A DNA stretch of 64,000 nucleotides from Bacillota bacterium (GTDB lineage: Bacteria; Bacillota; Clostridia; Lachnospirales; Lachnospiraceae), in NCBI GenBank assembly GCA_023411555.1, contig JAEYOQ010000047.1, positions 1-64,000 on the forward strand, read 5' to 3'. The translations under genes and the position numbers were made by a program. Of the stretch, positions 43,323-51,225 are shown in pieces. How positions within the stretch are numbered: position 1 is the first letter of the stretch; each line of letters starts with the position of its first letter. The notes under the pieces were generated by a model that searched no databases, had not been told where the DNA came from, and saw only the letters and a program-made list of their open reading frames with translations.

Positions 43323-43724
43323 ATGAAATGGAGCTGTAACACTTATGAACTATGGACTCTAAAAGATTATAAATATGTTGTTATCATAGCAAAATATCAA
43401 GGTAAATGGGTTCTATGTAAACATAAAATGAGAGATACATGGGAAACAGCCGGCGGCCATATTGAACCTGGTGAAAGTCCATTGGATGCTGCTAAGAGAG
43501 AATTATTTGAGGAGACTGGTGCTGTTTCCTATGATATAAAGCCTGTATTTGATTACCGAGCAGGCGATGATGTCGCCTCAGCGAATGGAATGGTCTTTTA
43601 TGCAGATATAACAGAATTTAATGACTTACCTGAAAGCGAGATGGAAAAGATAGAATTCTTTGAGACTTTACCCGTGAACCTGACCTATAAGGAAATTACG
43701 CCTATATTATTTCAATATTTATAG
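43323..43724 (+). CDS. Nudix hydrolase
   Basis: 133 residues with a complete Nudix box, GHIEPGESPLDAAKRELFEETG (GX5EX7REUXEEXGU), at about residues 47-69. Such enzymes hydrolyse nucleoside diphosphates linked to another moiety; the substrate cannot be told. It stands alone between the BlaI-type gene and a GNAT gene. Confidence 0.9.
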   Translation: MKWSCNTYELWTLKDYKYVVIIAKYQGKWVLCKHKMRDTWETAGGHIEPGESPLDAAKRELFEETGAVSYDIKPVFDYRAGDDVASANGMVFYADITEFNDLPESEMEKIEFFETLPVNLTYKEITPILFQYL

Positions 43725-43883
43725 AATAACCTTTCGTGATAAATGTAATATCCATAATAAGCTTTTTTCAAAGGATTATCCTCGTATGCTACATTTATAT
43801 ACCCAGTAATTTATGTTATAAATAAACCTATTGTTAATATGGATGTCCACCTAAAAATTATTATTGTTGATTGAGGGAGTAGT

Positions 43884-44456
43884 ATGCAATTTAACGATTA
43901 TTTCGATAAGATTCCATATCTAGAAACAGAGCGGCTTATCTTTCGTTCATTTACAAGACAGGATATGAATTCGTACTTTGACATATTAAGAGATGAACGG
44001 GTACAAAGATATCTAGGTGGAAGTTTACCCGTTTTTGATAAGGAACCCCACATAACAAATTGGTTAAATAATATTAATGGACGATTACTAAAGTCAAAAA
44101 CAGTATTCACATGGTGTATAGAAGAGAAGAAATCAAATCGCGTAATAGGAAGAATTGATTTGGGAGGCTTTCTGAAAAAGACTTATGCTGAGATTTCATA
44201 TCATTTGGCTTATGATTTTTGGAATAATGGTTATGCCACAGAAGCGATAAGTAGAGTGACTGATTTTGGCTTGAAGGAGTTAAGGCTCCATAGGATACAG
44301 GCCTTGGTAAGGACAGAGAATCTTGCTTCTAGAGCTGTACTTAAAAAGAACAATTATGTGGAAGAAGGAATATTAAGATTGTATCCCTTTGGAAAGGAAT
44401 TTCATGATACAGTCATATTAGCGATTGTTAAAGAGAATAATCTAGATAATCATTAG
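43884..44456 (+). CDS. GNAT acetyltransferase, RimJ/RimL type
   Basis: 190 residues. It starts with YLETERLIFRSFTRQD, the usual opening of RimJ-like enzymes. The acetyl-CoA binding region is AYDFWNNGYATEAISRVTDFG, followed by LRLHRIQALVRTENLASRAVLKKNNYVEEG with motif B. It is likely to acetylate an N-terminal amine or small molecule. No operon partner. Confidence 0.9.
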   Translation: MQFNDYFDKIPYLETERLIFRSFTRQDMNSYFDILRDERVQRYLGGSLPVFDKEPHITNWLNNINGRLLKSKTVFTWCIEEKKSNRVIGRIDLGGFLKKTYAEISYHLAYDFWNNGYATEAISRVTDFGLKELRLHRIQALVRTENLASRAVLKKNNYVEEGILRLYPFGKEFHDTVILAIVKENNLDNH

Positions 44457-45386
44457 CATTATCAATTATAAGTGAGTTAGTATAAGCTAGTATTTGCGGT
44501 TAGAATTTATAGCCGATAGAAAAACATCCAAATAATAGAGAAAATGATGAATAAAAATAAAGAACTTGTTAGGTTATACTGTTATTTTGCCCTGTTTTGG
44601 ATGAAGGTAAGAGCAGTAATAAAACGACTATTATTAGTGTTACGTGTCAAATTATGTTTAATTTAGAAGATGTATCGTGTCAAAGAGACGCTATTGTAAA
44701 CATTATATTGCTCTAAACATTAATTAATTTTAAAGGTATATAAAATTTTTTCAAAGTTTTTTGAAAATACAGAATTATAGAATGAGCCATCAAATGCATA
44801 TTTATTAATTTTAAAGACTAATTTACTTTGGTCTTTTTTTATTTCAAAATATTTCAGCCTGTGATCAATCAAGTATACAATAGATGATTAGGATCGTGAA
44901 ATACACGTCATAAAAGAGATATCTGGCCTTTCGTAAATACCGATTTTTAGGATAATTCGTGATTTTTTTAACAATTATAAGGTCTTTATGATGGACTATA
45001 ATGAACACATGAGACATTAAATTATTATATACTTTATACAAAAACACACACATATATATGATGTAATTATCAGAAACACTTATAATGTAATAATTATTTT
45101 TATTATATATGTTGCATATTAATAACAGATGATACATATATCAAAATTATTTTAGACATATTGACAAATCATATAAAATAACATATTATTTGATTGGATA
45201 GTCAAAAGTCGAAAAAGCAAGAATGCAATACTTTCAGATCACAATAGGAAATATTTAAAAGCAATGGCATTGTCAACTGGCCTAAATGGTAAGTGCTGTT
45301 AATAGAGCAGTATGGACAAATTGGTTAATTGATTAACATGCTTTAATATAAATATATTATAATCCAATAACTTATGAGGTGACTAC
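44457..45386. other. Long AT-rich gap (930 bases) before the purine permease
   Basis: I find no convincing gene. A terminator-like AAAGAC/GTCTTT stem with a T7 tail is at 44813-44840. The promoter at 45161-45189 is listed separately. The last 190 bases form the permease leader, with a GTTAAT TG ATTAAC palindrome near 45332-45350. A 90-codon minus-strand ORF at 44865-45137 is very rich in Ile/Tyr/Lys and looks like noise. Confidence 0.5.
45161..45189 (+). promoter_or_regulatory. Promoter of the NCS2 permease gene
   Basis: TTGACA (45161-45166), a 17-base spacer and TATTAT (45184-45189), giving a leader of roughly 190 bases. Confidence 0.65.
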
Positions 45387-46742
45387 ATGAAAAGTAAAGC
45401 ACAAAAAGTGAGAAGTGAAAAGAAAACTGCAACGCTGAATTATGCAGTAGGGGAGAAGCCAGGTCTTCTTACCTCCATCATATTAGGATTTCAGAATATC
45501 CTTACAGCGTTTAGCGGAATTATTGCTGTTCCATTGATTATTGCCGGAATAGCCGGATGCAGTGTAAAAGATACTGCATATATGGTATCAGCTGCATTAC
45601 TTGCATCAGGAATTGCGTCAATTATTCAATCCTGGGGTTTTGGACCAAAGAAATTCCGTATTGGTGTAGGTCTTCCAACCGTTATGGGAACCGACTTTGG
45701 CTTTGTTCCGCCAGCTAATGCAATCATTAACACAATGGGTGGTGGATTACCAGGATATTTTGGAGCATCAATTTTAGGAGCTATTTTAGAATTTATTTTG
45801 AGCTTTTTTGTAAAACCCTTAATGAAAGTATTTACACCTGTTGTAACAGGTACAGTTATTGCTTTGATGGGTATGTCTATGATGCCAGTTGCCTTTGATT
45901 GGATTGGTGGTGGATCAGGTAGTGAAAATTATGGGGATCCAATATTCATATTAGTTGCAACTATTGTTTTTATAGTCATATTACTTTTAAATCGTTATGC
46001 AAAAGGAATGATTAATACCGCAGCAGTTATGATTGGTATTATTGTAGGATATATTATTTGTATACCTCTGGGCTATGTAGACTTTTCACAGGTAGCAAGC
46101 GCAGGATGGATTCAATTACCGGAAATTGCACATTTCGGAATCGATTTCAATATTAAATTTGTTGTACCCTTTATTGCGGGTTATTTAGTTACCGTTATTG
46201 AGACCGTAGGCGTTATGGAAACACTTGGTGAAGTTACAGAAGTTGAGCTTACAAGTGATGATATTGTTGCTGGTGTAAGAGCTGATGCAGTAAGCTCAAT
46301 TGTTGGTCCTTTTGTTGGTTCCGGCCCTGCACAGACATTCAGCCAGAATGTTGGATTAATTCCCTTAACAAAATGTGCATCACGTTTTGTTGCAGTGATC
46401 ACAGGATTTTTATTAATCCTTATGAGCCTTTTCCCGAAGTTCTCAACCGTTGTATCTATTATGCCCTCCTTCGTTCTAGGTGGAGCTGGCGTATTAATGT
46501 TTGGAACGGTAGCTATCTCCGGTATCAAAACATTATCAACTGTTAAGTTCTCAAACAGAAACTTATTAATTATTGCAAGCTCCTTAGGAATCGGTTTAGG
46601 TGTTACCTTTAAACCTGATGTTGTTGCACATCTTCCAGGCATCTTAAGCAGCCTTTTTGGATCAGGAATTTCCGCAGGTACAATTGTTGCCTTAGTGTTA
46701 AGCTTACTTCTTAAGGAAGAACCTGATTTTGAAGTTGAGTAG
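45387..46742 (+). CDS. NCS2-family nucleobase permease (xanthine/uracil type)
   Basis: A 451-residue transporter with about 14 membrane segments. NCS2 hallmarks are the QNILTAFSGIIAVPLIIAG opening, the PTVMGTDFGFVPP region, and the GSGPAQTFSQNVGLIPLTK block (family signature, about residues 310-330). It imports xanthine, uric acid or uracil with protons; the exact substrate is not resolvable, but the signature favours the xanthine/uric acid branch. It is transcribed alone, from a promoter with a long leader to a strong terminator. Confidence 0.92.
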   Translation: MKSKAQKVRSEKKTATLNYAVGEKPGLLTSIILGFQNILTAFSGIIAVPLIIAGIAGCSVKDTAYMVSAALLASGIASIIQSWGFGPKKFRIGVGLPTVMGTDFGFVPPANAIINTMGGGLPGYFGASILGAILEFILSFFVKPLMKVFTPVVTGTVIALMGMSMMPVAFDWIGGGSGSENYGDPIFILVATIVFIVILLLNRYAKGMINTAAVMIGIIVGYIICIPLGYVDFSQVASAGWIQLPEIAHFGIDFNIKFVVPFIAGYLVTVIETVGVMETLGEVTEVELTSDDIVAGVRADAVSSIVGPFVGSGPAQTFSQNVGLIPLTKCASRFVAVITGFLLILMSLFPKFSTVVSIMPSFVLGGAGVLMFGTVAISGIKTLSTVKFSNRNLLIIASSLGIGLGVTFKPDVVAHLPGILSSLFGSGISAGTIVALVLSLLLKEEPDFEVE

Positions 46743-46789
46743 AAAATAGTCGTACATATAATTTACTTAGAAGATTACATAAGATAAAG

Positions 46790-46840
46790 TAAGGTAAGGA
46801 TCCTTCGAAAGCTTTCTTTCGGAGTGTCCTTACCTTATTT
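46790..46840 (+). terminator. Strong terminator after the permease gene
   Basis: TAAGGTAAGGA (46790-46800) pairs with TCCTTACCTTA (46827-46837), with an inner CTTCGAAAG/CTTTCGGAG stem and a short T-run. The next 200 bases up to the peptidase remnant contain no feature I can support. Confidence 0.85.
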
Positions 46841-47047
46841 AATGTAAGAAAATAATTTCAGATTAAATAGCTTCTACTTACTATAACCTATAACTTATAT
46901 ATCATGTTAAGTCTTAACAATCGTTCCATATTATGACATATTTCCCTTATGTTATGTGCTATTATTAGGAATTGAGATTTACATATTAATTCTAGAAGAA
47001 AGTACATTAAAAGGATTGAGGTAAACTAAAAGCTTTCTATTCTATAG

Positions 47048-47311
47048 GAACGGTTCCTATGTGGTTTTACCACTTTAATTGGTGAATCTACTGGTGGTGA
47101 AGGTCTTGGATCAGATCCTCTCATGGCGGCACTGCCAAACAGTGGCTATGTATTTAAGTTTTCTGTTGACTATGGTACTTCTATGGATGGTTATTGCAAT
47201 GAAGAAGTAAAAACACAGCCGCATTACGAAGTAGGACATCCGAAGCAAAGAGCAGATTTATCAAAGGATGAGAGCATCCAGAAGGTCTTAGAACTAGAAG
47301 GCTTAAACTAA
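47048..47311 (+). pseudogene. Remnant of an S41-family peptidase (C-terminal part)
   Basis: An 87-codon open stretch without start codon or ribosome site (in-frame stop at 47045). It begins FTTLIGESTGGEGLGSDP at 47066 and continues ALPNSGYVFKFSVDYG and the GYCNEEVKTQPHYEV segment. This is the C-terminal half-strand region of S41 (C-terminal-processing/tricorn-like) peptidases, where the substrate-binding GE.TGG turn and NEE(V)..P.Y block are usual. The PDZ and catalytic core are absent. A deletion fused its tail to unrelated DNA. Confidence 0.75.
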
Positions 47312-47413
47312 ATATAGTAGTTTAGAAGTTTGTCAAGGAAAGTGCCTATAATCCGGATGCCACACCCAGCTTGGACGAGGACAGGCGCAAGATAGGAGAT
47401 GGAGGAACAAAGC

Positions 47414-47992
47414 ATGGAGATAGAAATAAAAAGACTTACGCTCGAACTGGTGGAGGACTACTTACACTTTTTTGATATTACACCGCATTCCACAGGACTA
47501 GAAGAACACAGATGTTATTGCGTATGCTGGGCCAGTACCCATGGCAATTTAGATGACTGTTCGACCGCTTTAAAAAGACGTGAAGTTGCTGAGCGATATA
47601 TTAAAAATCATTTCATACAGGGGTATCTGGCATATCATGATAACACCGTGATCGGCTGGTGCAATACCAATACAAAATCCGAATGCTATGAATGTATCTC
47701 TTGGCAGATGTTCATGAACGAAATCAGAAAAGACAATAAGCGTATAAAATCTGTGTTCTGCTTTGCTATCGCTCCAGAGTTCAGAGGGAAAGGCATAGCT
47801 TCAAGACTTTTAGAAAAAGTATGCAAGGATGCCAAAAAGGAAGGATTTGAATGTGTTGAAGCATATCCGAACATAGAATTTATTGATACTGAACAGGATT
47901 TTATGGGACCGGTTAGTATGTATGAAAAACTTGGTTTCACTGAATGTTATGAGACAAGCAATAAAAAAGTAATGGTTAAGGAATTAGGATAA
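47414..47992 (+). CDS. GNAT acetyltransferase
   Basis: 192 residues from the ATG at 47414 with GGAGG at 47401-47405. The acetyl-CoA loop is VFCFAIAPEFRGKGIASRLLEKVC (about residues 112-135), followed by the alpha/beta VEAYPN block and SMYEKLGFTE. The N-terminal half is rich in Cys and His (EEHRCYCVCW). Substrate unknown. Confidence 0.88.
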   Translation: MEIEIKRLTLELVEDYLHFFDITPHSTGLEEHRCYCVCWASTHGNLDDCSTALKRREVAERYIKNHFIQGYLAYHDNTVIGWCNTNTKSECYECISWQMFMNEIRKDNKRIKSVFCFAIAPEFRGKGIASRLLEKVCKDAKKEGFECVEAYPNIEFIDTEQDFMGPVSMYEKLGFTECYETSNKKVMVKELG

Positions 47993-48088
47993 ATAATAAA
48001 AAATGTGAAACTTGTTTACATAATTTTATCATTATTCATGTCGAAAAAATCCTGTTTCATGCAATAGAATTAATTTTACACTGAATTT

Positions 48089-48796
48089 ATGTTAGGTTTT
48101 ACCAGATTTGATGTCTACGGTATCAATTGGTATAGCTTGCGTCCCTCTACGAACACCGAGTTGCTCCTTTCTGTTTCTGGTAATGTAAAGAAAGGAACAT
48201 CCTTAACCCTAGTAGCACAAAAAAGTTTAGATGCGCCGAGAAAGGCTGAGATATCCTTTTCACCATTGGATGAGGATGATGTCGAAGATATTGAAAAGAA
48301 AATCGGGAATCAGAAAACGGATAAAACTGCTTCAGACCAGAAGGATGTGCCACTTATCATTGATGAACTGAAGGATGATGGCATATACTATATCAAATCC
48401 TCGAATAGCCCACAGTTACTCTTTGATGTGAATGAAGGAAGCAAGGAGAATGGTGCAAACATCATTATTTATACGAGACATGGTGGTGATAATCAAAAAT
48501 TCAAGATTACCAAAGTGAAGGATAATCAATATACCATAAAGTGTGTCCATTCCGACAAATGGTTGACAAGCAGCAAATCTAAGGGAGCCGTTCTTACACA
48601 ATCCGGTTCTGTAACCGACGAAAGCGATAAGACCTTTACCATAGTAAAGCAAGAAAATGGAAGCTACCGGATCAAGGACAGCAATGGATTTTATCTAGGG
48701 ATTTCAGGAGGAAATTTCTCGGATAATACTAAGATTATCCTATGGACCGAGGCATCCGATACAAGTCAGACCTTTTATTTTGAAAAGGTCAAGTAA
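48089..48796 (+). CDS. Ricin-B-like carbohydrate-binding protein, probably 5'-truncated
   Basis: 235 residues. The C-terminal 130 residues form a beta-trefoil of ricin B-like type (DDGIYYIKSSNSPQLLFDVN, then WLTSSKSKGAVL and YLGISGG repeats with Q-x-W/F-like ends such as DNQKFKI and SQTFYFE). The N-terminal part looks like the end of another such domain. There is no signal peptide or ribosome site, and the in-frame stop 18 bases upstream leaves no room for one. This kind of lectin is normally exported, so the gene is likely a decapitated remnant of a larger secreted protein. Confidence 0.6.
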   Translation: MLGFTRFDVYGINWYSLRPSTNTELLLSVSGNVKKGTSLTLVAQKSLDAPRKAEISFSPLDEDDVEDIEKKIGNQKTDKTASDQKDVPLIIDELKDDGIYYIKSSNSPQLLFDVNEGSKENGANIIIYTRHGGDNQKFKITKVKDNQYTIKCVHSDKWLTSSKSKGAVLTQSGSVTDESDKTFTIVKQENGSYRIKDSNGFYLGISGGNFSDNTKIILWTEASDTSQTFYFEKVK

Positions 48797-48911
48797 AAAT
48801 GGCTGGTTATTCGAGTATCAGCAGATGGATATAGTAAAGATTTAGATAGGACATAGCAATTTATTTTACAAAGGAATCACAGCTTTAGAAAGTAATTAAT
48901 AAGAAGGAAAG

Positions 48912-48948
48912 ACGCTGCTAATTTTGTATTGGCAGCGTTTGTCTTTAT
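48912..48948 (+). terminator. Terminator-like stem after the lectin-like gene
   Basis: ACGCTGC (48912-48918) pairs with GCAGCGT (48932-48938), followed by TTTGTCTTT. Confidence 0.5.
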
Positions 48949-49021
48949 AAGCTATATCTTAGTTATATAACTCATTCTAAGAAAAATAGTTAGGAATTTT
49001 GCTATACTATTTATGTAAAAT

Positions 49022-49366
49022 CCAACATACAACGGTATCCAAAGCGAGGTACCAACTTGGGAAGAATGGGATAAGGTACATCTTAATACCTGCCGCTTAG
49101 TTGCTCGAACCGGAGAAATGATATTAGGGTGGGAATCATTATCTGCTGTTTCAAATCGTTGTGTTTATGCAGGTGTAGCAGAGGTCAGTGTTTATATTAG
49201 TGAAAAGCATAAAGGAAAGGGTGTAGGTACATCTCTTCTTAATTATTTGATACAGCAATCCGAGAAAGAGGGCTTTTGGACCTTATCTTTTTTAAGTATA
49301 GGAGAACTTTTATTGTTCTTAAAACGTTTTTCCACGGGTAATGATTTTTATATGTTTTATATTTAA
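49022..49366 (+). pseudogene. Decayed phosphinothricin-type acetyltransferase (GNAT)
   Basis: The open frame from 49022 (in-frame stop at 49016) reads PTYNGIQSEVPTWEEWDKVH, then MILGWESLSA and YAGVAEVSVYISEKHKGKGV, a clear match in pattern to PAT-family acetyltransferases including the acetyl-CoA loop. It lacks a start codon and the N-terminal 25 or so residues. After GFWTL the frame departs from the family (the usual GIFPEN segment is lost), so it is broken at both ends. It lies directly upstream of the ars-hgc promoter. Confidence 0.75.
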
Positions 49367-49371
49367 TCATA

Positions 49372-49400
49372 TTGACAACTATCGATATGATTAATATAAT
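49372..49400 (+). promoter_or_regulatory. Consensus promoter of the arsR-hgcAB-acr3-arsC operon
   Basis: TTGACA (49372-49377), exactly 17 bases, TATAAT (49395-49400): a perfect vegetative promoter. The start site is predicted near 49407 and the arsR leader is about 58 bases. Confidence 0.85.
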
Positions 49401-49402
49401 TA

Positions 49403-49430
49403 TTGACATATCGAGAATATTCGATGTCAT
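49403..49430. promoter_or_regulatory. Predicted ArsR operator over the transcription start
   Basis: ATCGA (49410-49414) and TCGAT (49421-49425) form an inverted repeat, extended to TGACAT..TCGA / TCGATGTCA with a two-base slip. A further ATCGAT lies in the promoter spacer at 49381. ArsR-type repressors bind short dyads at this position. Confidence 0.55.
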
Positions 49431-49464
49431 TGATACATATGAATATATAAGGGAGGGTTATATA

Positions 49465-49821
49465 ATGAAGCATTCATATGCAGAATATGTTCCTGCAATT
49501 AAGGCTATGTCTGATGAAACACGGTTAAAAATTATTGATATGCTATCTTGTGGAGAGATGTGTGCTTGCGATATCTTAGAAGAATTTAGCATTTCTCAAT
49601 CCACACTCAGTTATCATATGAAAACTCTAACTGAAAGCGGACTTGTAAATGGAGTACGTGATGGGGCATGGATGAGGTATACATTAAATATAGAAAAAAC
49701 AACTGAATTAATAGAATTCCTTACAGGCATAACTTGTGAGAAAGATGATTGCATATGCAAAAAAGTCAGAAGCAATAAAACTGATAATCAATATTGTAAA
49801 GGATGTGATGAAAATGAGTAA
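49465..49821 (+). CDS. arsR: ArsR-family metal(loid)-responsive repressor
   Basis: 118 residues from the ATG at 49465 (AGGGAGGG upstream). It is a winged-helix ArsR/SmtB protein: MSDETRLKIIDMLSCGEM, then the recognition helix ISQSTLSYHMKTLTESGLV. The Cys cluster C29, C33, C35 (CGEMCACDIL) corresponds to the alpha-3 arsenite/antimonite site (ELCVCDL type). An unusual C-terminal tail has five more cysteines (C91, C96, C98, C111, C114), possibly an additional thiol site. It overlaps hgcA by eight bases. It is expected to repress the whole operon until thiophilic metal(loid) binds; whether As(III) or Hg(II) is the inducer is open. Confidence 0.93.
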   Translation: MKHSYAEYVPAIKAMSDETRLKIIDMLSCGEMCACDILEEFSISQSTLSYHMKTLTESGLVNGVRDGAWMRYTLNIEKTTELIEFLTGITCEKDDCICKKVRSNKTDNQYCKGCDENE

Positions 49822-50902
49822 TGAAAAGTCCTGTTGCTGCTCAGGCGATAGTTGCTGCAACACAGAAACCATCACACAATATGATATAAATGATAAATGG
49901 ATAACAGATGAAATACATACATCTAAAGGCAGTGTGCCAGTGGTTTCAACAAATCTTAATCTCGAAGATATACTCGGATCGTGGAAGGTACGCTTTGGTA
50001 TCGGCAGAATGAATTATAAGATTAATCCAGGACTTTATGCTATAGGTAAGCCGGATCATACTTCTCCTGTATTGGTTAGCGCCAATTACAAGCTAACATT
50101 TGATTCCTTAAGGAGAGAGTTATCAGGTCTTGATTGTTGGATTCTGATACTTGACACAAAGGGCATCAATGTTTGGTGCGCTGCTGGTAAAGGTACATTC
50201 GGAACAGATGAATTAGTAATTCGTATATCAAAAACAGGGTTATCGGAGATAGTATCTCACAAGAAATTGATTTTGCCACAATTAGGTGCACCTGGCGTTA
50301 GTGCTCACGAAGTAACAAAGCAAACTGGCTTTTCTGTAGTCTATGGACCTGTTAGAGCTAAGGACATAAAGACATTTATCGTTGCAGGATATAAAGCTAC
50401 TGAAGAAATGCGTACCGTGAAATTTACGATTTGGGACAGATTGGTGCTCACTCCAGTGGAGCTAGTGTCTGCCGCAAAGTCTTCATTGATGGTTTTCGGT
50501 ATATTATTTTTACTAAACCTATTCGTTGCAAGACCTTTTGGGCTTGCAGATTTCATTGCCTATACAGGAGCAGTGGTAACGGGAACTGTCATAACACCTT
50601 TGTTTCTCCCAGCGATACCTGGTAGATCATTCGCATGGAAGGGTTGGTTACTGGGATTGCTATGGGCATCAGGATTTATCTGGTATAGTGGCTGGTTTAT
50701 TCCAGGATCCCAGCTACTTGCTATAGGTTATTTGCTTTTATTGCCATCATTGTCTGCTTATTTGGCGATGAATTTCACAGGCTCGTCAACCTATACATCC
50801 TTTTCTGGTGTAATCAAAGAAATGAAAATAGCTGTGCCACTAATGGCTATTTCTTCCGTTGTAGGACTTGTATTATTGTTGGTAAATAGCTTCTTGGTAT
50901 AA
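49814..50902 (+). CDS. hgcA: Mercury methylation corrinoid protein HgcA
   Basis: 362 residues from the ATG at 49814, inside the arsR stop region. The corrinoid domain carries the HgcA hallmark NVWCAAGK (residues 119-126), continuing GTFGTDELVIRI; Cys122 corresponds to the strictly conserved cap-helix cysteine that ligates cobalt. The C-terminal half is a membrane domain with about five segments, ending in the MNFTGSSTYTSFSGVIKEM block and a last helix. HgcA transfers a methyl group from its corrinoid to Hg(II). Acetyl-CoA-pathway corrinoid proteins share the fold but lack both this motif and the membrane domain. A Cys-rich N-terminal extension (C7-C9, C14, C15) is unusual. hgcB follows after 11 bases. 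Confidence 0.92.
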   Translation: MSNEKSCCCSGDSCCNTETITQYDINDKWITDEIHTSKGSVPVVSTNLNLEDILGSWKVRFGIGRMNYKINPGLYAIGKPDHTSPVLVSANYKLTFDSLRRELSGLDCWILILDTKGINVWCAAGKGTFGTDELVIRISKTGLSEIVSHKKLILPQLGAPGVSAHEVTKQTGFSVVYGPVRAKDIKTFIVAGYKATEEMRTVKFTIWDRLVLTPVELVSAAKSSLMVFGILFLLNLFVARPFGLADFIAYTGAVVTGTVITPLFLPAIPGRSFAWKGWLLGLLWASGFIWYSGWFIPGSQLLAIGYLLLLPSLSAYLAMNFTGSSTYTSFSGVIKEMKIAVPLMAISSVVGLVLLLVNSFLV

Positions 50903-50913
50903 AGGAGGATACA

Positions 50914-51207
50914 ATGAAACATAGATATTTAAGAAATGTAGCAACGCTTGTTCTGACTGATGAAGGATGTATCGGTTGCGGAAGATGCGCTGAGGTTTGT
51001 CCTCATGGAGTTTTCAGTATGATCGAAAAGAAAGCGAGGATTGAAGATAAAGACAGATGTATGGAGTGCGGAGCTTGTGCTAAGAACTGTCCTGTAAATG
51101 CCATCACTGTTGATTCTGGAGTGGGATGTGCGTCAGCCGTGATTATGGGTTGGCTAACAGGAAGCGAGCCAAGCTGTGATTGTTCAAGCAGCGATGGATG
51201 CTGTTGA
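50914..51207 (+). CDS. hgcB: Mercury methylation ferredoxin HgcB
   Basis: 97 residues behind AAAGGAGG. Two 4Fe-4S motifs are CIGCGRCAEVCP (C19, C22, C25, C29) and CMECGACAKNCP (C49, C52, C55, C59). The three extra cysteines typical of HgcB are present: Cys72 in GVGCASAVI and the terminal pair C96-C97. There are two more near the end (C88, C90). HgcB is thought to reduce the HgcA corrinoid and to hand over Hg(II) through its C-terminal cysteines. Length and Cys layout match HgcB rather than a generic ferredoxin, and the gene is adjacent to hgcA, as in known methylators. Confidence 0.92.
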   Translation: MKHRYLRNVATLVLTDEGCIGCGRCAEVCPHGVFSMIEKKARIEDKDRCMECGACAKNCPVNAITVDSGVGCASAVIMGWLTGSEPSCDCSSSDGCC

Positions 51208-51225
51208 AATGGAGCGTGATTGATT

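Noticed and set aside
44865..45137. 90-codon minus-strand ORF before the permease
   Set aside because: Extremely Ile/Tyr/Lys-rich, as expected from AT-rich non-coding DNA; no ribosome site or recognisable motif.
45190..45386. Guanine/xanthine riboswitch ahead of the NCS2 permease
   Set aside because: I could not find the conserved junction sequences of the purine aptamer in this leader.
49814..50902. HgcA as a corrinoid protein subunit of the acetyl-CoA (Wood-Ljungdahl) pathway
   Set aside because: It has the NVWCAAGK cap-helix motif and a C-terminal membrane domain that those subunits lack, and it is followed directly by an HgcB-type ferredoxin instead of other pathway genes.
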